Part shown: one piece after another, positions 37,636-49,433 of the stretch
How the letters are laid out: every line of letters starts with the position of its first letter
How positions within the stretch are numbered: the stretch's first letter is position 1
Assembly: GCA_015501055.1 (NCBI GenBank)
Contig: JADNYV010000098.1
Coordinates: 62,001 to 126,000 of the forward strand
Origin: Mucidula mucida
Taxonomy: Eukaryota > Basidiomycota > Agaricomycetes > Agaricales > Physalacriaceae
Direction: 5' to 3'
Length of the DNA stretch: 64,000 bases
The notes under the pieces: generated by a model
Database searches by the model: none
The model's input: only the letters and a program-made list of their open reading frames with translations
Told to the model about the DNA's origin: nothing
Translations under genes and position numbers: made by a program

Positions 37636-40298
37636 ATGTCTTCCGATTCCATTGTCGCGGTCAAGAAACGCCCTTGGCGCAGCTACGTCTGGTTTGTATA
37701 GCACCACCGCATTTCGAAATATGGATCTCTGAATGTTTGGCAGGGATACTTGGGACAAGTCACCGGAGGAGCGCCGGTTCCTTGGGAAGCTTGACGCGTG
37801 TCTGTTGACGTACGCTGCGTTGTCGTATTTTAGCAAATAAGTCTTTCTTTCGCGTCGTGTTAATGAGTTTTCGGCTTACCGTTTTCGCACGTATTTAGAT
37901 CAGCAGAATATCACGGTGCGTTGATTGTGAGCGTCTTGTAGGAGGAAGTGGATCTCAATTGAACGTATAGAACGCGTATGTTTCTGGGATGAAAGAAGAG
38001 TACGTTCTCGATCATCATCGTGATGCGTGTGGTATCTGACATTACTTCGTAGCCTCGGATTGTGAGCTTAAGCGCCACTGCACGAGAAGCTGTGTCTCAT
38101 CATCGTCATACAGGCATGGCAATCAACTCAACTATATAACGACGGCGTGGACGTGTGGTTATGTCATTGGACAGATTCCCTCAAAGTGCGTCCCCGGTCG
38201 TCATAGCCTTGTCAGGTCTAACGATTTTTACTACTTAGCATGCTCATAACACGAATTCGGCCCTCGATTTGGGTACGCGTCGCGCTCGACATGCCATCAA
38301 TGCACGAACTGAATATGAAGCGCGCAGATTCCGACCATGGAACTTATCTGGAGTGCCTTGACTATGATTCTAGCGTCATCGACAAACTTCAATCACCTAA
38401 TTGTCATCCGGTTCTTCGTCGGTACGTGACGCGAGCTGGGGTTCCGGCTGTTGTTCTCATGCTATCGTCTTCTAGGTCTGGCGGAATCGACATTTTACCC
38501 TGCCATTCAATATGTGATTGGAAGTTGGTATAAAAGCGAGGAGCTAGCGAAACGGGCGTGTATTTTTCACGTATGTGCTCACAGTGTTGTCCTCGAGTGT
38601 ACACTAAACGCGCCTTCGTAGACCGCTAGTGCTATTGGACCGATGTTCAGCGGCTTTTTACAAACGGTACGTCATGGAGCGTCGGATTGTCATCTTCACA
38701 CTAACGTGATTACGTCTAGGGTGCCTACAATGGGCTGAATGGCGTACACGGTCTGGCGGGATGGAAATGTCTGTCAATTTCGTTCGCAGTATCCGGGCTA
38801 TGCTTACTATGGCCGTGGATACTTAGGGCTCTTCATTATCGACGGCGTCATCACTATCCCTATAGCCCTTCTGGGATACCTCATCATGCCAGGTACCTGC
38901 CGGGAAATATTGGTGTTGTTGTTGTACTAACGTCGATGCAGACCTGCCGACTAATACGCGGCCTTCGGTCTTTTACACTGAGAAGCAGCTGGAGATCGGA
39001 CGAAAGAGAATGGAGGCTATTGGAAGGAAGGCGCCGGAGAAGTTCACTAAGGCTAAGGTCGAAGCGGTTCCTGTCGTTTTCCCTGCGCGCGCTCAATAAA
39101 GTTACAGTTTAAAGGGTTTTTCAAGACGTGGCATTTGTACACGCTTGTTCCTCGTACGCCCTCGTGTTTTATCGGTGGCATTTATCTGACGATGTCTCTT
39201 CACAGTCTATGTCCTGGTGCGTTAACGATCGACTGGGATATCACCCCTTACGATTGTTTTAATAGTTCAACAACGGCAGTGGGCCCAGCTCGTCCATGAT
39301 TTTCTGGCTCAAGAGCTTTAATACACCGGAACACACGAAGTATAGCATCGGCCAGATCAACGTCTATCCCTTGGGTCAAAACGTTGTACAAATCATCATG
39401 AGTCGGCATCCGTTTCTTGGTGATTCTGGACGGGGTTGACATTCAGTGTACTTCAGCGCTCACGTGGGCTTGGACTTCGGATGGGTTGCAGAATAGGTGG
39501 CTGCCTATCGTGCTCGCTGGTGTAAGCAATCGTTGCTTTGTCGCGTACCGAATTTAACCTCTGTTCGTAGACTTGGAATGTAGCGATATGTATTGCGCTC
39601 GCCGCTACGCCACTGTATACGAATATTGGTCGTCGTTGGGCGCTTTATTATATGGTACGCAGAGTCCTGATCGTCTTTTCATATGTCTGAAGTTGACTCG
39701 TACTAGACCGCGACTCAAGGAGGTCTATCTGGTATCATCCTCGGCTGGGCAAACGAACTTACCGGGAATGACAACGAAAGTGAGCAAAGCTCTGTAGGGT
39801 ATTGTTCATCGAAGTACTAAATGCGCTTCTGTTAGAACGCGCCTTCGTGGTGGCTTGTTGTAATACATTCGCGTATACAGTCCAGGTATGAAAAATGGCG
39901 TTAATTGCGTATCATTTTGCTCATAACATTTCACAGGCTTGGCTCCCTATGTGCGTATGTCAGCATTCGCAAAATGCATCGAAGTAATGACTGTCTCCTA
40001 GCGTGATATTCCCTCAGGTCGAGCAGCCCCGCGTGCTGAGGGGTAACATAACGACTGCGTGTATCTCTGTAGGAATGAGTACGTGTCCTCAATTTCAGTT
40101 TGACGTTGTCAGTTTCTGATATTCTGATTTACAGTCAGCTTCGCAGTGCTGACGGCGACGTTGCAGTATAGAGACACGCGGCGCGCGAAACAAGTGGCTG
40201 TGGATGCAGATGCAGTTGATTACACGCCACAGTCGGACCGCAGTAGTGTAGCAAAGTCGATCGGAGAAGACGAACCGTATGTGGCGCCGGCGAAGTAG
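37636..40298 (+). CDS. Dal5/allantoate permease-type MFS transporter
   Basis: About 17 short exons can be chained from the ATG at 37636 (start MSSDSIVAVKKRPW) to a stop at 40296-40298. Recognisable segments in order: WDTWDKSPEERRFLGKLDACLLTY, YLDQQNIT, NAYVSGMKE, TTAWTCGYVIGQIPSNM, LITRIRPSIW, GLAESTFYPAIQYVIGSWY, KRACIFHTASAIGPMFSGFLQ, GLFIIDGVITIPIALLGYLIMPD, FFKTWHLYTLVP, NRWLPIVLAG, NIGRRWALYYM and VIFPQVEQPRVLRG. This is the anion:cation symporter group (Dal5, Tna1, Fen2, Liz1), which imports organic anions such as allantoate, nicotinate or pantothenate across the plasma membrane. The substrate is not predictable. The exon-2 donor (about 37,838) and the next acceptor (about 37,890) each seem to lack one base (aaa|taagtc and cac|g|tat), so splicing there would fail as written. 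Confidence 0.82.
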
Positions 40299-41968
40299 TT
40301 TAATGAATGATGATGAACCTGACAAGGCTGAGGTCGCAGGATTTGGCTTGGTCCCGTTGTTTATCTTTGGTGTGACCAATTCTCTCGTATTTGTAAGTTG
40401 AGGCATGCCACAAGGTATGTGAAACGTTCTTAAATGGCGAACTCCGGTTTCACGCCATGCACTAAAATACTCATCATCATCATCAATTACTCGGCACGGA
40501 CCTATCTAGAATTGCCGGACGCTAGGCTACAGTACGACACAGATGTACTATACTTTTTCCTAACTACCCTTCACCTAAACAGCCAGCCAATCTTCTGGTA
40601 AGACAATAAAACTGCCTCCCAGGGTAGAGCTTGAAAGCTCTGTAAAAGGAAAGACCAGGATCATGACTCCTCCGGCATAAATCCTGTCTTAGAGTACATG
40701 GTATGTCTCCTCATGTCCATAAAGCTGAACCAATATGTGCTTGGTTTCTGTATATAATCTTGCTCAAAGCTGGTACCAGTGGTCTTTGCAGCAAGCAAAA
40801 TGAATTACTTACTGTCTTTTTGATGTGCGGCATAGTCCACTTGGAGTTCATAAGTCCATCATGTCAAGGGCGGTGATGCATTGTCTGAACCTTGAAATTT
40901 TATATGGCAACAGCGGCTTGGGTGCTCAACAGCCAGTTGTGTGCTCTTCCAAGCTTTCTCTACAAGATGGGCAAGAAAGCATAAAATCTCCTCATCAGAC
41001 ATATTGACCATGAACACTATAGCTGCAAATTTGGGTAGGCTTAATGGATTCAATGAAGAGAAGGATGTTTGACAATAATATTGTCTTTGACGGACAAGCC
41101 ACCACATGCATCACATAGACACTATGGTACTTTCCGCTGTGTGTTTGGTTTAGGTGTGCCACTAAACAACTTCTTCTTTTAAATGGTCTACTGATGCACA
41201 TTATTTGAAGGCTTGTGCTACCTTAGGTGGTTGTCCTATGCAAGGTTGGCATATGCTTCATGTCATGGGTGGTGGTAGTGGTGGTGGTTGACAGCATATG
41301 GTCTCATTTTGGAACGGCTGCTTGCAAATGTGTTACAAGCTGGCAAGGCCTTGGCATCCGCTCAATGTATTGAGCATGACAAGGCTTCTGTTCTTTTTTA
41401 TATAATTGCTCTCCGCCTTTTGTACACCAGTCAGAAACAAAAGAATTGTTATGCTTAAGCTGTATTGTTTTATATTGACAGTCAGTATACATGCACCACA
41501 AAAATCTGTTTAAATAGTAGCAGTGGCCATAGCAGGAAGACAGCTAGGCAGCGTGTTGTGGCAGGGCACAGTCTTGACTTTGAGTTTACTGAACATCTGG
41601 AAAATGCATATGGTCTATGTAGCACTACAGTACCTCCGTAGTGCCTATAGTGGCCGTAGATCGACCTCCCCCTTACATAGAGCTCTATAGAATGGCTGTT
41701 TCTACCATAGTACTTGTGCCTGTCACTACAGCACTACTACACTACAGGACTATATGAACTACAATGATACAGCGGTGTACCGCTCTATTCAGAAAGCCAA
41801 TACAAATCCTATTGATAGCTCTACAGTGCGAATCCCGCCTTCTACGGACCTAGTTCCCGCTCACCAACATTGTTCCCAACTTTTGGTCATTACCAGATTT
41901 GGATTCATATTTTTCTCTTCCCGGCATCGCGCTGCAGATAAAATGGGCAAAACAAATAACATTAAAAG
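40299..41968. other. AT-rich stretch without a gene
   Basis: No coding signal supported. A short (tgg)n-rich tract lies at 41,268-41,292, and repeated ctacagt/actgtag motifs at 41,620-41,760 suggest repeat debris. The last bases (41961-41968, attaaaag) are the left target duplication of the hAT element that follows. Confidence 0.4.
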
Positions 41969-42909
41969 TAGAGACCTCAACGAGTAATACTCAGATCAGA
42001 CCCGTGATCCGAGAGCCGAGTACTCGAGGCCGAAAGGGCATACTTGTGATCTGGAACTTACTCAATCCGCGCTGACTTGCGGGTCAAACGAGTTGAGTAC
42101 TCGCGAGTTTGGCGAGTACTTGAAGACGATCCGGATCAGTAACGAGTCGCAAATACTCGTGGATCAAGCTACATAATATTGTAATAAAACTGTACATAAA
42201 CAACAACTTTGTAATAACTACTCATCAGATTTACCTTTCCGTGCGGCTTTTTCATTGAAAATCCAAATTACTTGCTCAATAGGCACAAGGCCTGACTTGA
42301 ACCAATCCTTCAATACAACACAGGCACAAACAGACTCATCCGAAAGGTTGAAACAATGTTTGGTGACCGTTAAGCCGGCCACCGGAAACATCCGTTCAAC
42401 ATCTGTTGATGTAGCTAGACTGATCATCAGTAGAAGAAGATGGGATAAAAAAAGCGAAGCATACCCAGCATGCTCAGAAAGTCCAGCGCCATCAGCGCCA
42501 AGGCTCCTTGCATCGTCATTGTGGTCTTACCCTTGTTGTCGGGTACATTCAATAGAGCCGCCCAATAGCGGACTGGATTGACACAAGTTCCGACTGGCGG
42601 TGTTGCCAGGTAATCCTCCAAGACGTCCACGGTCTGATTGAGTCCAAAGGTTGCTATGTGCGCGAAAGGATTTGCCGCCACTGCCTGTAACTTCAGAATG
42701 TATTTTTTTTTGGTTGCAGATACTACAATTAGGTGTGAGTAAGTGCGAGTACTTGTAATAAGTACTCACCGCTCAGATGCCCTACTCGCAATCCGTTTAT
42801 GACCCGACTTGCTATTGATCCGCGGATCAAACAAGTTGAGTAGCCAAGATCCCCGGCCGGATCAAGTACTCGAGTTTCCGCGTGACCCGGAAACTCGTTG
42901 AGGTCTCTA
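41969..42909 (-). mobile_element. hAT internal-deletion derivative, copy A (941 bp)
   Basis: Terminal repeats read tagagacctcaac and gttgaggtctcta. The flanks attaaaag (41961-41968) and attagaag (42910-42917) match at 7 of 8 positions, the 8-bp target duplication of hAT elements. Subterminal regions carry many gagtactcg/cgagtactc motifs, probable transposase-binding sites. Inside, on the minus strand, only the C-terminal end of a transposase remains. Nearly the same sequence occurs at 45,700-46,638 in the other orientation. The element cannot code for a full transposase and would need one supplied in trans. Confidence 0.88.
42218..42681 (-). pseudogene. hAT transposase C-terminal (dimerisation) fragment, copy A
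   Basis: The frame reads NPFAHIATFGLNQTVDVLEDYLA, NPVRYWAALLN, ALMALDFLSML, then a short intron (gtatgc...ctag), then ATSTDVERMFPVAGLTV, NLSDESVCACVVL, ending KSDE. The LxFLS..ATSTDVER.F block is the hAT dimerisation domain. The catalytic N-terminal and central parts are absent, so only about 140 residues are left. Confidence 0.82.
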
Positions 42910-45114
42910 ATTAGAAGTGCAAATGTGGAGTAGTAAAGTATAGTAGATAAGGCCAAAGTCCAACTGATGAAAATGTATAACAATGTAGTATTACTGTTCC
43001 CAATGCCGGCACACAGTTGGTGCATAGTACTACGTGAATTCCAGTGCGAAAGCAGCTGACAAGAAGACGGCTGATGCTGTAGGTACGCGCTTCTTTGTTG
43101 ACACACCGGTTTGCTTGCTAGTTGAAAAGTCAGATAAGCACGATGATGGCTGACCGTCCCTCGTCAAATAGCGACTTGCGGAAGTTGATGGTGATCTCTG
43201 GTCAACCAATGCCTTGGCAGTATGTCTCCCAACGCCGGAGACCGGACAGAATTCTGTTGTATACTGAGCTCCATGGATCCGTGTTGAACTGCTTCTTGTC
43301 CTTGTGTTCGTCCTCCCAATTAGCAAGCGAACACACAAACTAGTCTAGGTGTCAACATGATGAATAGCGAGGTGATAAGTTTGACATATTCCGCTGAAGA
43401 TCAGAGCAATTGCTTAGAAAGAGATCTCATTATTGATAAAGAACCCGTCAACGAGACCGTAAGACTTCTCTTTGCGGCTAAACCATGATTGATTGACACC
43501 GGGCTGGAGAAGTTAAGAGGCAAAGAAGCCAGACAGAGAGTAGGGATCTTGTTTGCTTGTGTTAGTGATAATCAAAGTCGGGGCACTGTATTCACCTGAA
43601 ATGTATGCACATGGCCCTTCGTAAGTATTGCAATAAGATCATGGTTCTTCTTGATGTTGGCCACATCAGCAGAGTCAACAAGTGTCCAGACTGGATTATT
43701 TGGGTCCTTGATGAGGTTTTTTGTATTGGTGATGGACAAGATGCGCAGCAATCTGTCAACAGATTTGTGAGGAAACAACTGATGATCTTAGAATGACATA
43801 CCAGTTTGAGCTCGTTGCCATTGGGTGAAAATACAGGGTTAATACCACGGATTGTTAACTCCTTATGCCATGCCTGCAATACGACAGTGTAGAGATTGTG
43901 ACTTGATATCCAAGGGCTATTGTCTTGCTGGAGGAGAAAGGATTGAAACCATACCATAGCTTCAGCTACAAGCTTTTGTCGACTGTCATCTAGGGAAAGC
44001 AGCCCGATCTTCTTCTTCTTGTTGGCCTGGCTCTTCTTCAGATGCTTGTTCTGATTGTGATTGGATTCCAAGCCCAAAACTTCCAAGTTGGATTTGGCAC
44101 CAGAAGGTGTATCAGATGATGGCTTGCACTTTTAAGACAATGACGCAGGAGTTACATTTGATGCCTAAGATACTATGAGTATGGTGATCAAGGAGCTAGC
44201 CAAGTATGAACCGTTATTGAAGGTACTTGGTTTTCCTTGCTGTTTGCCATGTCGAGTGTCAGTCCCACAGGAAGCGAGCTCTGAAACCGTGTTGGTAAAG
44301 TAATAGGTGTTGTTTGGATCTGACTCAATATGTTAACATGCAGGATAGATAAGGAACAGTCCTTACATCAGATGATCAACCAAGACCAGGATATTGAGGA
44401 GCTGTGGCCGCAGGGGCTTGTGGCGTAGAGGGCTGGGATGCGGGTAACCGAAACGGCGACAGCTGATGACTCTGGAAGCTGAGGTGTATCATCTGAAAGA
44501 ACTATATGAATAGACATATATTGGAATGGGAAAGTCTTACAATAATATAACGGTGTCGTCGTACCATTGCTACTTACACCATTATCGGACTTGTAGTACC
44601 CACCTGGCAGAGGCTCCGCCCAGTCATACATATAATTATTGTTGTCTCGTCTGAATGCTGTACCGTGGTGTAGCTCCGACGTTAAGGTCAGAAACTACGC
44701 CCCATTCTCATTTGAAGAGTTCGCGCCAATAGTGGAAGTGTCCAGCTGCATTGCGGGAGTATTCTCTTGGTCAGCAGCAGCAGCAGTATTTTGAGCGTGC
44801 AAAGTGCGACGAGCATTACCGCGGTCAACGTCTCCCTCTATGAAAAACTTAGTGGATTTACGCTCTCCAGGAAGAAGACAACTTATGCCATGCACATTTA
44901 GCCTCATTGAGTTGAGCTTGACGATACTCTGCAGGTGGCGGAGGAAATTCAGACGCAAAGTTGCCAGATGAAAAGGATATGAGAGAGAGAAAAGAAAGGA
45001 AATTGCTGTGATGGTAACAACGTGCTAGTAGGCGATGGACAGTGACTAAGCAAATGTCACCATATTTTCAAAATATATTTGAATTTGACTTACCCATACC
45101 AACAACGCGCCACC
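42910..45114 (-). pseudogene. Unrecognised degenerate multi-exon frames, minus strand
   Basis: Minus-strand frames at 44,695-44,958, 43,592-44,086, 43,572-43,778 and about 43,290-43,340 have coding-like composition. They include a Lys-rich stretch (NKKKKIGLLSLDDSRQKLVAEAMVWF), AWHKELTIRGINPVFSPNGNELK, NNPVWTLVDSADVANIKKNHDLIAIL and LANWEDEHKDKKQFNTDPWSSVY. They may belong to one decayed gene. The arrangement vaguely recalls basidiomycete DUF6532 proteins, but I cannot confirm this. In-frame stops show it is not intact. Confidence 0.3.
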
Positions 45115-45702
45115 ATGACCAAGACATACACCTGTGAATACTGCTTTGAGCGCTGGGCAAAATCGCGGTTGCTAAACAACTACTATGCTAAAGATCCATC
45201 ATGTTCGAAAAAGTGTGCTCAAGCATTCAAGCAAAAGTTTTCAAACACATATAACCTCCTAGCTCAGGAAGTAGCATCAGCACCTATGGAGAGTGGATCA
45301 GCATTTGCAATGGATGTCAATACTGAGATAACGAACCCCATCTTTCCAACCATGGATATACCATTTGGAGCAGAGCCAGCACATGTACATAACGAAGACA
45401 GCGAGATGGCCGATAGCGACAATGATGCTTGTCCCCCGGAAGAGCCGTACTGGACATCGAGGAATGGAACCGCCACAGTCAAAAATGTTCCCAAGTCTGA
45501 AACACCAAATCCCCAGCCATCGTGCACCAAATACTTCCCTGCCGAGATGTTTGCAGGTGCAACATTTGGCAAAGGTTGCATGTCGTTCGAGAAGATCCGT
45601 GACGAGCAGATTCTAAAGGAAGAGGAGATTTTGGGACCATTTTGCAACAACAAGGAATGGCAGCTTGCCAAGTGGTTGATGAAGCATGTTGGGCACAATT
45701 AG
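45115..45702 (+). pseudogene. Plavaka-like (KDZ/CACTA-related) transposase N-terminal fragment
   Basis: ATG at 45115 in a strong context (cgccaccATGACC) starts a frame with a zinc-finger-like beginning (YTCEYCFERW, then DPSCSKKC). It continues with an acidic linker and ends in SFEKIRDEQILKEEEILGPF, EWQLAKWLMKHVGHN. The end resembles the start of the conserved region in basidiomycete Plavaka-type transposases. The frame stops at 45702 because the hAT element begins at 45,700 and supplies the TAG. The catalytic part is absent from the window, and what lies beyond the hAT element is a different transposon. Confidence 0.5.
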
Positions 45703-46638
45703 AGACCTCAACAAGTTTCCGGATCACGTGGAAACTCGAGTACTTGATCCGGCCGGGGATCTTGGCTACTCAACTTGTTTGATCTGCGGATCAATAGCGA
45801 GTCGGGTCATAAACGGATTGCGAGTAGGGCATCTGAGCGGTGAGTACTCGTTACAAGTACTCGCACTTACTCACACCTAATTGTAGTATCTGCAACCAAA
45901 AAAAATACATTCTGAAGTTACAGGCAGTGGCGGCGAATCCTTTTGCGCACATAGCAATCTTTGGACTCAATCAGACCGTGGACGTCTTGGAGGATTACCT
46001 GGCAACACCGCCAGTCGGAACTTGTGTCAATCCAGTCCGCTATTGGGCGGCTCTATTGAATGTACCCGACGACAAGGGTAAGACCACAATGACGATGCAA
46101 GGAGCCTTGGCGCTGATGGCGCTGGACTTTCTGAGCATGCTGGGTATGCTTCGCTTTTTTATCCCATCTTCTTCTACTGATGATCAGTCTAGCTACATCA
46201 ACAGATGTTGAACGGATGTTTCCGGTGGCCGGCTTAACGGTCACCAAACATTGTTTCAACCTTTCGGATAAGTCTGTTTGCGCCTGTGTTGTGTTGAAGG
46301 ATTGGTTCAAGTCAGGCCTTGTGCCTATTGAGCAAGTAATTTGGATTTTCAATGAAAAAGCCGCACGGAAAGGTAAATCTGATGAGTAGTTATTACAAAG
46401 TTGTTGTTTATGTACAGTTTTATTATAATATTATGTAGCTTGATCCGCGAGTATTTGCAACTTGTTACTGATCCGGATCGTCTTTGAGTACTCGCCAAAC
46501 TTGCGAGTACTCAACTCGTTTGACCCGCAAGTCAGCGCGGATCGAGTAAGTTCTAGATCACAAGTATACCCTTTCGGCCTCGAGTACTTGGCTCTCGGAT
46601 CGCGGGTCTGATCCGAGTATTACTTATTAAGGTCTCTA
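45700..46638 (+). mobile_element. hAT internal-deletion derivative, copy B (939 bp), without target duplication
   Basis: It is the same element as copy A in the opposite orientation, from tagagacctcaac to ttaaggtctcta. The 8 bp on the left (ggcacaat) and right (gaagtctt) do not match. The left flank is the Plavaka-like frame; the right flank is mid-reverse-transcriptase sequence of a Ty3/gypsy element. The element therefore joins two unrelated transposons, most simply by recombination between two hAT copies. Confidence 0.88.
45925..46389 (+). pseudogene. hAT transposase C-terminal fragment, copy B
   Basis: The same 3' part of a hAT transposase as in copy A: VAANPFAHIAIFGLNQ, DVLEDYLA, ALDFLSML, intron, ATSTDVERMFPVAGLTV, ending KSDE at 46389. 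Differences from copy A are few, so the two copies are young relative to each other. No start codon or catalytic core. Confidence 0.82.
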
Positions 46639-46639
46639 G

Positions 46640-47225
46640 AAGTCTTCGGCCCGTGCAGGATTATTGGAAATTGAATGACATGACAATCAAAAACCGATAC
46701 CCCTTACCGTTGATCCAAGAGCTTATTGACAGGCTGAAGGGAGCAAAGTGGTTCACAAAGATGGATGTTTGATGGGGTTACAATAACATCCAGATCAAAG
46801 AAGGTGATGAGTGGAAAGCGGTGTTTAGAACAAACTGAGGCCTGTTCAAGCCCTCAGTCATGTTCTTCGGACTTACAAACTTGCCGACGACTTTTCAATC
46901 GTTTATGGATCACATTCTGAAGGAGTTGATCAATAAAGGACATATTATAGTATACTTAGACAATATACTTATCTTTAGGAACACCTTGGAAGAGCACAGA
47001 CACATTGTACGGAAGGTATTAGAGATACTACAAGTAAACAAGTTGTATTTAAAACCCGAGAAATGTAGTTTTGAGGCACATACTGTAGATTACTTAGGAG
47101 TGATTGTTGGCGGAGAAGAAGTGAAGATGAATCCGGCAAAAGTAGCCATTGTGAAGGAATGGAGGGAGCCGACAAAGAAGAAGGAAGTACAGTCGTTCCT
47201 GGGCTTCTGCAGGGGAAAAAGATAA
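46640..47225 (+). pseudogene. Reverse transcriptase fragment, element 1
   Basis: RT motifs are readable: RPVQDYWKLNDMTIKN, PLPLIQELIDRLKGAKWFTKMD, VMFFGLTNLPTTFQ and KCSFEAHTVDYLGVIV. Two TGA stops (46770-46772 and 46836-46838) stand where CGA is expected from element 2. The catalytic YLDD of element 2 is YLDN here, so the polymerase would be inactive even without the stops. The frame ends at the RNase H deletion. Confidence 0.87.
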
Positions 47226-47398
47226 CAAAAACATTGTTTTGCTAAAACCGGAGTTTTTTTATATCACAAATTCAATTTTCTTTACATACAGTAGCTACAC
47301 CGGAGGACGAATTACTTAACAAAAGGAAACAAAGAAAAGGAAACAAAGACAGATATATATAAAAAGCATTAGAAAACAAAGAAAAAGGATGGGAAGAG

Positions 47399-48912
47399 AA
47401 GGAAAATGGACTTATTATGTGGAAAGATCGTATTTACATACCGAAGGACAAGGAATTGTGGGGAAAAGTTATTGGAATGCATCATGATGCACAGCTTGCA
47501 GGGCATCCGGGACGGTACAAGGCTCTTAAGTTGATCACACGCACCTATTGGTGGCCAGGAATCAGCCGAGACGTCTGCAAATACATGGAAGGGTGTCAAA
47601 AATGCCAAGTTACAAAGTCACATTGCACAAAGCCGGCTGCACCCCTCCATCCTATAGAAGTACCAAGCGAACCATGGGAGAAAGTTGGGATGAACATGAT
47701 TGGCGAGTTGCCGGAGTCGGGAGGATACAATGTGATCAGCACGTTTATGGATCATTTTACAAATTGGTTACACATCATACCAACACACACCACCCTGACG
47801 TCAGAAGGCATGGCTCATATTTACCGCGATCAAATCTTTCCCATACATAGATTGCCGCGACAGATGATACACGATTGAGGTCCGCAATACCACTTGCATT
47901 TTATGAAGGAGTCATACCGGCTGTTGGGCATTGAAGGGAACTTTACAACGGCGTACCATCCACAGGCAAATGGACAGACAGAACGGTTGAACCAAGAGAT
48001 AGAACATTTCTTACGGTTATTCGTCAATTACCATTAGAACGACTGGCATGAATGGTTACCCTCTGCCAAATTTGTGTACAATGATCAGGTACACTTGGCA
48101 ACCAAAGTCACTCCATTCTTTGCAGATATGAGCAGACACCCCTACAAAGGCCCGCTCCAAAAACGACATCAAGAAATGAGACTGCGCAGGAGTTTGCCAA
48201 GGGCATGAGGAAGACATGGGACGAAGTAGGGTCAGCATTAAAGATGGCAAAGGAGGACATGAAACGGTTTTATGACAGCAAGCGGACAGAGGCAGTAGAG
48301 TACAAGGAAGGCGATAAAGTATGGCTGGAAGGGACAAATCTCAGCACGGACCGACCAATGAAGAAACTTGATAACAAACGTTTTGGGCCATTCAAAGTGA
48401 TCAAGAAAGTTGGGACAAGCTCTTACAAGCTCCAGATTCCTCACACGTGGAAAAGCATCCATCCCGTGTTCAACGAGGCTCTGTTGACGCCTTACCATGA
48501 ACCCCAATTTCCGATGCAACCCCGAGACATGCGTCCACTACCTGTGCTGGAAGGAGCCGAACCGGAATGGGAGGTTGAGAAAGTGGTTAATTCCCGGAAG
48601 TACCACGGGGGTTTTCAATACAAGGTTCACTGGAAGGATTATGGCATATATGAGCAGACATGGGAACCGGCATGCAATCTCAAGAATGCCGACAAAGCTA
48701 TCCGTGATTTTCATCAACAGTACCCGAACAAGCCAAAGCCACCTGCGCTTGCTCGAATTGAAGTCCCTATGTCGCAGTTTCCATCCCATTTATTCCGACC
48801 CATGCCACCGCTCAATACCAAACCCCTCAATGTCATGCTACCCTCGCAGCCCTCATGGAGCAACTCTGGTGCAGAATGGAACTTGCGCCTTAAGGAGGGG
48901 GTGATGTTATGA
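47399..48912 (+). pseudogene. Integrase and chromodomain, element 1
   Basis: The zinc-binding HHCC part (MHHDAQLAGHPGRYKAL, CQKCQ) is followed by the DDE core: WEKVGMNMIGELPES, HD*GPQYH and YHPQANGQTERLNQEIEHFL. Then comes an SH3-like part (KEGDKVWLEGTNL) and a C-terminal chromodomain (EWEVEKVVNSRKYHGGFQYKVHW, WEPACNL), the mark of chromoviruses, which direct insertion to heterochromatin. Stops at 47876-47878 (CGA to TGA) and 48035-48037 (CAG to TAG) interrupt it, and there is a frameshift near 48,150-48,180. Confidence 0.87.
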
Positions 48913-49433
48913 ATCGCCATATTTTCACATTTTCACATCTCATCATATCTTATTGGGGGCTTGTCTTATCAACCAACGGACTGTTTCATCATCTGTTTCG
49001 TCACCGATCATACTCCTTTTCATTACCAAAGCCGTACTCATGTTGGACACACACCCAACACATGGATGACATCATACATGCCAATACCTCATGGACTCCC
49101 TATTGTATACACACCACCGACACTCGTAGCACACATGGTCGTTTCAGTATCATTACTTACATGCAGTTACCACTCGTATTTAATGGTTTCACGGACTAGT
49201 AGCATACAACACTGGGTCAAGGGCGTGGAGCATCCCTAGTGGAAACGTGTATGGACAAGGAGTCCCAAACACAGACTTACTAGTATATAAGCAGTAGTGT
49301 AGTATCATTGTACTTTAGTTCCGATCTCGTTTATACACCTGGCCTAGCCTAGTCTTATGAACGCAAACACTTTCTTCCTTAGTTTCTTGCTGTGGTACCT
49401 GGTTGAGTCTCGTGGCTTAGTCAGTCGCTAACA
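48905..49433 (+). repeat. 3' LTR of element 1 (529 bp)
   Basis: Starts TGTTATGAATC and ends CGCTAACA, with TG...CA termini. It is closely similar along its whole length to 59385-59915. It contains a TATATAA promoter motif at about 49,284 and is preceded directly by the end of the pol frame. Confidence 0.9.

Larger units (their letters stand above)
46639..49433 (+). mobile_element. Ty3/gypsy chromovirus, 5'-truncated and internally deleted (element 1)
   Basis: The element begins abruptly inside reverse transcriptase at the hAT border (gaagtcttcggcccg, matching 62,539 in element 2) and ends with a 3' LTR. Gag, protease and the 5' LTR are missing. About 550 bp, including the RNase H domain, are deleted at 47,211 compared with 63,111-63,655 in element 2. 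It cannot move by itself. Confidence 0.88.
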
